A stretch of 64,000 nucleotides of DNA. It comes from Ascaphus truei (lineage: Eukaryota > Chordata > Amphibia > Anura > Ascaphidae). The position numbers and the translations under genes were made by a program. Below the pieces are notes generated by a model. The model worked only from the letters and a program-made list of their open reading frames with translations. It was not told the DNA's origin and did not search any database. Location of the stretch: contig WSYH01002447.1 in NCBI GenBank assembly GCA_036426205.1, positions 1 through 64,000 of the forward strand, read 5' to 3'. Shown here in pieces: positions 54,610 through 64,000 of this stretch (within the stretch, counting starts at the first letter, position 1; each line of letters starts with the position of its first letter).

Positions 54610-55215
54610 GTAAGTTTCTTCTAAAATTGGGTCGCAACTCTAAAATGTATATGCACAAAAACTAAAGCTGCGGCCACAGAACCACATGGATACAATTGAT
54701 ATGCCCGTTTTTTATTGTTAGAATGTGAGTATAATATTTTATTATTATAAAGCTATTTTTATCTTGAGTGATCTGCGCTATGCCAGTTTTTCTCTCTACA
54801 TTGGGGTACGTGATCCTGGGGACCTGATCCACCTTGATGACAACTGCATCATCCACTTACCTCTGACCGTTTGAGTCAACCCTGCATTTTTGACTCTTAC
54901 ATCTTGTAAGTAGTCAATTCATTAGAGCCAAGTCAATTGAAGGCTTTTTTCACATTGTCATTTTTGCTGCACTTAAATTTATTTTTGTTTCCTCCTCATG
55001 CTCCCCGTGTATTTAGTGTGTTTTGCTGTTACTGTGGGGGAAGAGTGAAGACTACCCCTTCCAGTGGGTTCCAGAGCAGGGGGTGAAACTGTATTTACTT
55101 AAATTTTTTCACATTTTTCACTTATTTAAGTTTTTGATTAGTCACTTATTATTAGTGTCCACTTTTTATTTGTTTGCGCCTGTGTTCACTTTACCACTAT
55201 ACAATTACACTTCTG
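54583..55215. other. (CA)n at 54580-54603, then no gene
   Basis: AT-rich DNA with no coding signal. Confidence 0.4.
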
Positions 55216-55492
55216 GTATCCTACACACACTCTCCCACGCACACACACTCTCCCACACACTATACACACACACCCATATTCACACACACACCCATATACA
55301 CGCACACACACACACACACAAAAACCCATCTACACACACACACAAAGACCCATATACACACACACAGACCCATATATACACACACACAGACCCATACACA
55401 CACCCCTATACACACACACACACACACACCCAGACCCATATACACTCAGATACACACACACACCCATACACACACACACACACACGACAGGG
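55216..55492. repeat. (CA)n-rich tract with CCCATA interruptions
   Basis: CACACACACCCATATACACA units. His/Thr-rich (plus) and Val/Cys/Tyr-rich (minus) frames are artefacts. Confidence 0.92.
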
Positions 55493-55990
55493 GTAAGAAG
55501 AGGAAAGGCCGCGCGACAGAGCACCACCACCCCCCCGACCATCTCCCGGCCTGCTCGGGCAGCCACGGGACCGTGGGGAAGCGGAGACCAAGGAGGTAGG
55601 GGGGGAACACCCCCGCTACCATCTCCAGCCCCGCGCAGGACCAGGGAAAGAAGGAGGGGAACACCCCCACTACCATCACTCGCGGCGCGAGTATCGGTGG
55701 AAGCTGGATGCGGCGCGGGACCGGGGAGAGAAGGGGGGGGCACCCCCACTACCATCACTGGCCCGGCGGCGCGAATATCGGGAGGGAGGGAGGGGAGGAA
55801 GCGGGGAAACACCTTGGCTCGCAGGGAAGGAGCAGAGGGGCCGGAGGATTGGTGTGTACTTACTTTGCAACATAACTCCGGCCAGAAAGAATGGCCGCTC
55901 GTTGGGGGCGGGCTCATATAGAGCCTGGCTGCGCGCCCACAATGCCTGGGAGCGCACGCCAATCACCTGTCAGGTAGGGAGACTTTTTTT
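55493..55990. repeat. GC-rich segment with internal repeats
   Basis: GGGGAACACCCCC(A/G)CTACCATC recurs three times (about 55602, 55657, 55738), each with a GCGGGACCGGGGAG-like companion. It is probably transposon interior, similar in style to 5280-5710. No exon is recognised. Confidence 0.6.
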
Positions 55991-56134
55991 TTTCAGGCAG
56001 CGCGAGCAGGGAAAATTTTAGCGCGAGTCGGGGAATTTAAAAAAAAAACACGTGTGCTGCTTTGGCCAATATTTACTCGCCCGGGGATTAAATCCACCTG
56101 CCCCGGGCGTGTAAATGTATAGGATTGTCGAACA

Positions 56135-56145
56135 CTGTATATATT

Positions 56146-56220
<75 letters not shown>

Positions 56221-56233
56221 GTGTGTGTGTGTG
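56135..56233. repeat. (TA)n(GT)n microsatellite
   Basis: TA units with a few TTTATA breaks, then TGTGTGTG up to the next element. Confidence 0.95.
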
Positions 56234-56806
56234 TGTCACGGAAGATGTTCGGGGGCGTAACTAAGTCTCAATTTTCTTTGATCTGAAAGAATGAAAAAAG
56301 GGCCACAATAGTGAAGTATGAACCGGCAACTTTATATAGAAATAGCAAATTGTCTACTTACAACATAGCCGATAAAATCGGGCAGTATGGGTGTGTGTCA
56401 CCTCACAGACAAATCAGTGTACAGATCAGCTGACTCCCTCTCTGCCTGGAGTTCTTAACTCCTGAAGTGTTGTTTTGCTCTGCTCAGTCGGGTGCTGCTC
56501 CTGCAGTGTAATCACCTCTCCGGGGCTGGAATTCCCCATCTGACGACCACGATCATGTGGCTATGATGTCAGATGCCAATGTCCACAGCAGTAACTGCGC
56601 ATTCTTAACACATGGACAATTGAACTATCTAATGTTCTCTGGAACCAAACATGTGATCTGTAAATAGTTATAGCATTTAAAAGCATTAAGATAAATGCAC
56701 AATAAAAGATGTATAGCTCTACACATTTCGTTCCTAGCGTGGGAACTTCATCAGGACATGAAAGAAAATTGAGACTTTGTTACTACCCCGAACAGCTTCC
56801 GTGACA
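56234..56806. mobile_element. 573-bp element with 43-bp inverted ends and a hammerhead-like motif
   Basis: Left end TGTCACGGAAGATGTTCGGG... and right end, reversed, TGTCACGGAAGCTGTTCGGG... match over about 43 bases with four or so mismatches, finishing in AAGTCTCAATTTTCTTT. No coding region and no clear target duplication (the left flank is a GT repeat). The hammerhead-like motif on the minus strand lies directly inside the right inverted repeat. Either a non-autonomous Penelope derivative with inverted terminal repeats, or a MITE that captured such a motif. Confidence 0.6.
56724..56754 (-). ncRNA. Hammerhead-like motif, minus strand
   Basis: Reading the minus strand: CTGATGA (complement of 56748-56754), extra A, stem GTTCC/GGAAC with a CACGCTA loop, then GAAA (complement of 56726-56729) and TGTGTAG. 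The stem is perfect. As at 15457 and 25699, one extra A sits between the box and stem II. Stem III and stem I are weak. Confidence 0.45.
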
Positions 56807-56954
56807 CATTGTGTATTATTTTATTAATTACTGATTTTTTTTATCTGCGCCCGTTATTCATTTTGTTATGTATATGTATGTGTGTTTGTGTGTGTGTGTG
56901 TGTGTGTTTAGTTCTAAAAATGTTCTGGTTTGTACAGTCTTCGAACAATATTAC

Positions 56955-57100
56955 TCTCTCTCTCTCACAGACTCTCTCTCTCTCACTCAGACTCTCTCTC
57001 TCTCACTCAGACTCTCTCTCTCTCTCTCACTCAGACTCTCTCTCTCTCACTCAGACTCTCTCTCTCTCACTCAGACACACACACCACACACACCACACCA
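56955..57100. repeat. CTCTCTCACTCAGA tandem repeat
   Basis: Pyrimidine-rich 20-24-bp units (CTCTCTCTCTCACTCAGACT). Ser/Leu frames in three phases are artefacts. Confidence 0.92.
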
Positions 57101-58105
57101 CACACACCTTGTCTGGTGCCACTCTAATGCAGATAGTCCCAAGGTGTAGCCCCATCTCTTTCTTACCCCCTCTCTTCTTCATTCACTCTCTCCCCTCACC
57201 CCTCTCTTCCTCACTCTCACATTCCTCTATTGCCAACACCCCCGTGTCCTCCCCTCACATCTCCCTTCCCCCCCTCCTCAATTTGCCCCCTCTGACTCAA
57301 ACCCCTCCTGAGATCCGCCTCCTCACATTCATTCCCTCCCCCCCTGATCTCTCACACACACACATACACACCACTCGACACAAACTCAGACCCTCGGCAA
57401 CAAGGGGATCGGGCAGGGGGGGGGGAACGCGAGCGGGGGAATCGGAACGGAAGGGGGACCCGATGCAGGGTGAATCTGAACGGGAAGGGGGACCGACAGG
57501 GGGGGGGAATGCAGAACAGGGGTGACCAGGCAGGGAAGATTTGAACAGGGGGTTGATCGGAGAGGGGGGTGGGAATCAGAGCAGGAGGACAAGGTGAGAA
57601 GCGAGAGTGGCATGGAGTCAGTACTCCCTGACTTGCTCCATGCAAGGACAAGGGCGGGCCTGCGATGCAAGGTCAGATAGACTCTCGCAGGTGAGCAAAC
57701 TTTTATCCGTCCCCCCTTGTTCTCACATCATTTGATATTTCTCGGGCCCCCCCGCCTGACTTATCAAAATCCATGAATCCCCCCCCCCGGTTATTAAACG
57801 AATACACTGTAAATACACAATATGTTTCAACAGCCTCACGCTTCGCAAAATTGGGCTGCTTCCCCGCTGCCGCCGATAGTGTGACATCACCAACTCTCCA
57901 AGCATGAGCACAGGGTGTCCCGCATAATTTTGCAATCACGATTGGGGGGTAAATGGATCTGGCTATTTCTCCTGTGTTTGTTGTGTGTGCTGTGTGTGGG
58001 TGTGGGGTTGTGCGCATGACACTGCTGTCTGATCTGGCTCAATGTCAATTTGTTTTCTCCCCCACGCCAACGCTTGGTGAGAGCTTACACCCTCCGCTTG
58101 GTGCA
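57101..58105. other. Low-complexity GC-skewed DNA, no gene
   Basis: C-rich (57140-57360) then G-rich (57395-57600) strand composition, in reverse order to 9520-9870, with CTCCATGC/GCATGGAG blocks in common. Probably a diverged inverted copy of hAT-interior sequence. No coding signal. Confidence 0.4.
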
Positions 58106-58789
58106 ACGCTGCTTCAATCACACACCCAACTACACACACACAATCACAACACAGACACACACACCACACACATACCCCCCCCACACACACTAATATCACC
58201 CTAAACCCACCCACAACAAACACACATCAATCACAACACAAACAACACCCCCACACAGGTAAGGCAGCGTGGACGGAACTAACAAAAATCACAAGCTCAC
58301 ATTCATCACAAAACCCACACATCCACTATACATTATAATGATACACACACATCACCCACACACACACCAACACACACACCCACAACCCCCCCCACACCAC
58401 ACACAAACTATACATATATATATATATATAGTAACACACACTCACTATACATATATATATCCACACACACACACCACACACACACACCCACACACACTAT
58501 AAGCCACTATATCATATATATACCTAGCTACATACACACACACACGACATCACACACACCACACCACACACCCACCACCCCGCACACCCCATCTTATACT
58601 CTATATATACACAGCCACACACACACACACCCCACCACACACATATGCCTTATAACCATATATATAACACAACCACCATCATTATACATATATATACACA
58701 CACACACACACATCATTATACATATATATATACACACACACATCACTATACATATATATACCCACACACACACACACCACACACACCCA

Positions 58790-58828
<39 letters not shown>

Positions 58829-59000
58829 ACACACACACACAGTCACTATACAATATACACACACACATCACTATAGCATATAAATATCTAACCACACCCA
58901 CACACACCCACACACACCTGCACTAGTAATCTATACACACCCCACACACCACACACACACACCACACCACACACAACCCCACACCCCCCAGCACCACACA
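58106..59000. repeat. CA-rich satellite with TATA interruptions
   Basis: (CA)n interspersed with ATATATATAC and CACTATACATATATATA phrases, spaced about 50-70 bp. His/Thr/Tyr and Val/Cys frames are artefacts. Confidence 0.9.
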
Positions 59001-61458
59001 CAAGGCATCCCCACACACACACCCTACACAATCCCCCTACTGAAACCCCACAACATCCGTCTACACACTATACACCCACACATCAGCCACACCCACGCAC
59101 CCCACCCCACAACCCCCCCCGTCTCCTACACAGCCCCCAGCCCACCCCACCCTCCCCCGCCACCCCCCCACCCCACCCACACCCTTCCCAACCCCCCCCT
59201 ACGGCAGCCCCCTCCTCATCATCCCACCCCACACCCATCACCCCGGACGCTCTACCCTCCACCATCCCCCCCCACCTCCCATCCCATCCGTAGATCTTCC
59301 ACCCACCACCATCACTATACCATACCACCAACTACCTCACAACACACCACGATATCCACACTCACTATCGCACCAAACACCCCACCCCACCCACACACTG
59401 TACTGCATGCTCGGTTTCCCCACGCGGACAGATAGGTAGGGTTGTTGTCTGGTGCAAGGGGACGCCCCGCCCCCTCTGCCAGCACAGGGAAACACACGCA
59501 TGGATCATTCTGCCTGGCATTGCTCCTGCTCTGCCCCTGTCTCTGCTCTAGCCCCCAGTTTCGCTCGCCAGCTCGCGGCCCCCCCCCCCCCTAAAGAATT
59601 TGGCGCCCCCCAGTTTTGGCGCACCTCTGAGTATAGGGCTTGGGAGGGACAAAAAAAAAATCCTGGGCAGCGTGCCAACAACGCGCCCAGCACATAAGGA
59701 TACAAGGAGGTTTTTTTTTTTTTGTTTGCAGAAGTGCGCGCTCAAATCCTGTCACGCCCGTGCCCTCTGTTCCCCCTCTGTTTGGCGACCCAGATCCAGG
59801 GGGGGGGCAAGCGCCCCCCCTTCCCCCCCCTGCGACGCCAATGGTGTCTGCTGCTGCTTTTTGTGTTTTATATAATATATATATAATCTATAATATAATC
59901 AACAAATAGAATATGATGATAACCGTTCTGTGGCAGACGCAAAGCTTTTATTTGTTCGAAGCTTTTGAGATACACGGGATCTCTTCTTCCGACGATGTTT
60001 ACAAGGTAAGTGAAGTCAACCAAAAGCTATACTACTAAACAGTTGGTCTATTGAATGTTTATTTGTGGCCTGGTCCTTCTCCCCCGTGTTGGGATTGTTT
60101 GTGATGCTGGAAGGTGTCAAAAGGTAACAGATGTACTCACAGAGCAGGGAAGGAGCAAGAGAATGATGTCATGACCCAAACACAACCTCAGTACAATAAC
60201 ATCAAGAGACTGGTTATACCTTGATAACACAATAAATTGGATGCCAGTACATAACTGATAATACTTGCAGTGGCATACAGTCTCAGCGGCAGCTTTTATT
60301 GCTACCTTTACCGCGGCAACCTTACCACGCGCGCAATTTTATACCCCCCTTCCCGAACCCGAACCCGACTCCTGCTGCCCCTCTGCTTCCCCCACCCGCC
60401 GCTGTACCCTCCTTTAACCCAGGGTGTCTGAAGCCTGGGAAGCCGGGGAAGCCAGGGAATAGACCAAGGGCGCGCACGGGATCTGTTACGTCACATTGAA
60501 CGCCGCGACAAGCCGGTCTACCACCTTCCCGCAAACGCTCCTGCCTGCTGCAGTAAATGTGAGGAATAAGTATTTCCGCCACTGTAACTATAGTGAACCA
60601 GATAAGGATAACTCAGCTCCTAACATGCTTGGATTATCCAAAGTTCATTTAGCATAGCAGTCCTGTGAATGGGGTCACGCCAGCCCGAGTGAATCACCTC
60701 ACATTAGGATGTCCAATCCAAAGAATATGTAAAGTCCAAACGGGCCAGCATCAGGCCGTATTAGCAGATGACTACACAACGGCTTGTCCCTCATCACCCC
60801 ACGGCTTCTTCTATGGTGGTAATTTTAACATTGGAGCGTTCCGTTATAAAAGCTGCGAGTGATGACGTCAATTTCGCGCCAAATGTCTCCATCCAAGTCC
60901 GTGGAGCAGATCGAATTCCCTTCGCATGCACACGGCGAAGCTCCAATGATTAGTGCATTGCTTGCTGGTTCAGCTGTATTTGCACAACTCCTGATTCAAT
61001 GTTAGCCGGAAGAAATGCCTCTATGTTGTCATTCCAGTAGAAGACTCCCCGATCACATGGAGAGTACTTGAAGGGAAAGATTCTACTTTCTGGCTAATGT
61101 TGGCAATGCACCCATTCTAATGATATAGTGGCATTTCTCTTTGCAGCAGGACAGATGTCCTGTAGTTAAAGATACAGCAAGATATGACCAGATTCAGCCC
61201 TTCACTCAGAAAAGAGAATAATCAAATTTCTATTCGTTAAATGTATCCATATGAGGAAACATAATCAAGACCTTTTAAGCAATGATATCTAAAATAGCCA
61301 GAAAAAAAAGAAAAAGTTACTGACTAAATCATAAAAACAACTATTATAATTAAATTCTAAAAAAAAAAAATACCTGCTAAAACTGGTAGTTTTAGCTGTT
61401 TCTCTTTTGCTCTCACTTTGGGTGTAGTCAGCGTTACAACACAATATACTTATGTATT
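59001..61458. other. No gene; C-rich then mixed DNA
   Basis: 59001-59400 is C-rich with CCACCCCAC runs. 59440-59860 has poly-A/T-flanked blocks (AAAAATCCTGGGCAGCGTGC; GTTTGCAGAAGTGCGCGCTC) resembling parts of 9540-9700. 59950-59995 on the minus strand reads GGAAGAAGAGATCCCGTGTATCTCAAAAGC, a decayed hammerhead-like terminus with an intact GAGAT/ATCTC stem. The rest shows no repeats or coding signal. Confidence 0.4.
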
Positions 61459-62845
61459 ACGCTGAACCCCATTATAAGCGCGCCCCTATCTAACGCGGGT
61501 TTTCAAGTGGGCCTCCCGTTTAAAAAAAAAATGTTTTACATTTTTGTTGCACACTGCACTTGCACACACTTTACTGCTCACTGCACACTGCAACACACTC
61601 TCACTGCACACTGCACACTTGCACAAACTCTCCACTGGCACACCTGCAACAGCACTCCCCGCACTCACTGGCACACACTCTCACGGCACTGCTGCAACAC
61701 CCTCTAACTTCACACACTCTCACCACACACTCTATGCAACACACTCTACGTGCACACCATGCCACTGCACACCCCCACTCACTTACTGCACACTTAGCAC
61801 ACACTCACGGCTGATCACCACTGCTCACACCACTTCAAACAGCTACACAACACCACACTCATCACAGGCACACAGCACTCACCGCACTACACTGCACAGC
61901 ACCACAACTGCAAACACTCACGCCCACACTCACTGCACCCACTCTCACTGCAACTGCACCACTCCACACTCACTGCACACCTGCTCACACACAACACACT
62001 CACACGCACACACTCTCACCTGCAGCACACCTCCTGCACACTGCTCACACCACAACACATCCCAGCACTCACTGCTCACAAAGCACCAGCACACTGCTCA
62101 CAGCACATAGCACTCAACAGCCACACAGCACTCACAGCACACGCACTCACAGCATCCTCACCGAGCGCACCCTCCACCCACACTCAAGGCACACCATCAG
62201 CTACTCACAGCACTCTCATCATCTCAGCACACTCCAGCACACTCAAGCACTCACAGCACACTCAATTCACCTCTCACATCACCTCTCACAACTCACATCA
62301 CACGACCTACACCTCCCACTCCCCTCACTACCTTTGGATCGGAGCAGACTGGGTTCATCAGGAGTAGTGGTGTGTCGGAGGAGGTGGGTGTCGGTAGATG
62401 GGGTGTGTGGTGAGTGTGGGGTGTCGGGGGAGGGGAGTGAGGAGTCAGGCTGAGACCTCGTAGGTCCGCGTTGCTTAGTGCCCAAACTATTATGGCCTGC
62501 TGGGCGCCTTAGATTCTGTGGGGGCCTCGGGGGGGGGAGGAAGTGTGGTGGATGGGGATGTGATGCCGTTGTGGGAGGGTGTGATATAGGATTCAGGTTG
62601 CGGCTGGACTCGTAGGGCCGCTGCTTTGTGATGTGTTAGGGCTTCTGGCTCACCTCTTCCTTCCCACCTTACTCCCTCCCTCCCGTATCGTGTGGTGGCG
62701 GCCAGTTTTTTTTAAATTATTTTTTTTGTAATTATATTTTTTTATTTTTGTGCTGCCATGTTTGTTTTTTTCGCGAGCCCCGTTCTAACGCGGTTGGTCT
62801 CGGTGGACCCTGAAGACCAGCGCCTATAAGCATGGGGTTCAGCTG
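61459..62845. mobile_element. Tc1/mariner-type TIR element carrying CACT satellite, copy 2
   Basis: Left GCTGAACCCCATTATAAGCG and right (reversed) CAGCTGAACCCCATGCTTATAGGCGC are inverted ends, with TA on the right flank. The interior repeats the order seen at 6141-7268: CACT satellite (61550-62300), CCTTTGG...GTCGG block, GGGGCCTCGGGGGGG-GAGG, CAGGTTGCGGCTG, CTTCTGGCTCACCTCTTCCTTCC. The two copies are strongly diverged in the satellite but collinear elsewhere. Confidence 0.7.
61550..62300. repeat. CACT-rich satellite inside element copy 2
   Basis: CACACTGCACAC, CACTCTCACTGCA and CACAGCACTCA phrases as in copy 1, more degenerate. The 188-codon His/Thr frame is an artefact. Confidence 0.85.
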
Positions 62846-64000
62846 TATATATATGGATTAACGTATGTTTTTGTCAGTTGTATTAGGATTGGACACCCCT
62901 GTCTTTTGTTGTGTTTGTATGTGTATTCTGAAGCTTGTAGTTTTGTGCATATACATTTTTATAGTGAAGACAAAAGTTAGAAGAAACTTACACACACTAT
63001 GTGTATTTTAGTTTTGAGTAAGTTAACCTTCATTCTAGTTTTTAATCTTTAATTTATTTCATACATTTTTTATTCCATCTGGCAACAGAGTATCGTCTCC
63101 AGTTTTGAGTGTTTTTGGGGCTCCTGCACCTACAGTATGTGCTTGATAAAATTGTTGTTAATGAAATTGTTGTTTTAAGTGGTTTTTCATGTATGAGTGC
63201 TATGGCAGAACTTTGAGGTTAACTTAGTTGTCCTCGTTAGACACCAAGTTACACGAGACTCCTCCCTTGAAGAAGCTCTGATGTACCAAACATATGTTGG
63301 TGTGCACCTGACTTCACATGTATTCCATGATCTGGTTCACACCCCCTTCTTACCCCTTCCTTCCTCTCCATTCCCTGCATTATAATTGACCTATTTCCAT
63401 TCTTGGTTGATTTCTAATTGATATTTTGTGGTTGACTTTTTGGAATGCACTGTAAAGGGGCTTTTTCAAGATCCCCTGGATCTCGTTCTGTTCTCACTCA
63501 TATATTGCCTTAGATGCACCCACCCTTACCTATTAGTCTTTATAATACCATATACCATGAATAGTTAGCTAGGTTTTGGATTTTGTACTCTGTACTAAAC
63601 CGTATTGCATTTAGGGATCAGTTTTTGTCCAAAGGCGACAGGTACCGGTATACCACTTGATATTGACACCTTACAACATTATACAATGAATCACAAAGTT
63701 AACCCGCCCGACCATACATACTTCTGTGCCAATGCTCTCCGTGAACGTTGCAGTAACAATACATTAAATCTTACAGAAACTTATTGCCACTCTCAGTTAT
63801 CTTGATCAAACTTCTTGTACTCTTGTGGCTTCCAGATATCTTGTGCTTAAATATGAAATCGTCCAGCTTCTTTGGACGCAAAGAACCTGCTTACTGCTGC
63901 TCGTATCTCAGCAAAGAGACTAAGAAATTTTGTAGGTGTTTAACCTCTACCACAATTCCTAACCGAGACCCCCCAAAATCAAAAAGGATAAATGGGTGAA
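62846..64000. other. Unassigned DNA with one decayed Penelope-type motif
   Basis: 63254-63290 (CCTTGAAGAAGCTCTGATGT, ACCAAACATATGTTGG) keeps the CTGANGA...GAAAC order of the Penelope termini, with changes in both boxes. A short phrase G-I-S-F-C-P-K near 63613 recalls the N-terminal SFxP motif of Penelope RTs, but the frame is broken and the window ends, so I do not call a gene. Confidence 0.35.

Noticed and set aside
63605..63999. Start of a fourth Penelope coding region
   Set aside because: A short S-F-C-P phrase is suggestive, but stops and frame changes follow and the window ends.

Overview
The window looks like intergenic DNA from a large, repeat-rich vertebrate genome, most likely an amphibian and probably a frog. 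That assignment is inference. It rests on Penelope-like elements, chromodomain Ty3/Gypsy elements, a Harbinger DDE relic, hAT and Tc1/mariner-type elements, many palindromic (foldback) repeats, long CA/TA/GA/GATA microsatellites, and a hammerhead ribozyme inside a tandem repeat. I see no intact host gene. The only trace of a cellular gene family is a damaged forkhead domain at 36991-37473 (minus).

Layout. 1-5166: foldback repeats, a short minus-strand reading frame (2607-2963) and a 1-kb inverted repeat (3717-4743). 5167-10535: one hAT-type insertion, flanked by an 8-bp target duplication and confirmed by an uninterrupted paralogue of the same site near 49.89 kb. It carries a Tc1/mariner-type TIR element (6141-7268) and several minisatellites. 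12340-13380: a Tc1/mariner transposase relic with intron-like gaps. 14030-15500: the 3' part of a Penelope-like element (PLE1) and a hammerhead-like motif. 18644-19684: a probable minus-strand LTR. 20326-20933: a Harbinger-type MITE with an empty paralogous site at 51337. 21453-22607: a 398-bp tandem repeat holding one complete hammerhead ribozyme and one inactivated copy. 22608-24140: an LTR plus SCAN-domain Gag, joined to a second Penelope relic (24178-25135). 26.7-28.7 kb: GC-rich DNA and minisatellites. 30462-30825: Harbinger transposase C-terminus. 31785-32373: Gypsy LTR fragment. 32500-34480: a third Penelope relic, with RT motifs. 39-41 kb: foldback cluster. 41040-42133: minus-strand Gypsy remnant. 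42360-47029: nearly complete Gypsy chromovirus with LTRs, a 5-bp target duplication, Gag, protease, integrase and chromodomain, but no RT/RNase H. 48.5-51.5 kb: more foldback repeats and paralogues of repeats seen earlier. 54.5-64 kb: simple repeats, a 573-bp TIR element with a hammerhead-like motif, and a second copy of the Tc1/mariner-type element (61459-62845).

The two strongest signals are small and structural. First, a hammerhead ribozyme with every core nucleotide and a long stem I sits in a tandem unit of about 400 bp. Second, the Gypsy element has a self-priming signature: the 11 bases near its 5' LTR junction (43203-43213) are exactly complementary to 11 bases about 31 nt downstream of a TATA-like box in its own LTR. 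Almost everything else is decayed, with stops, frameshifts and deletions, so no protein here is expected to be made at full length.
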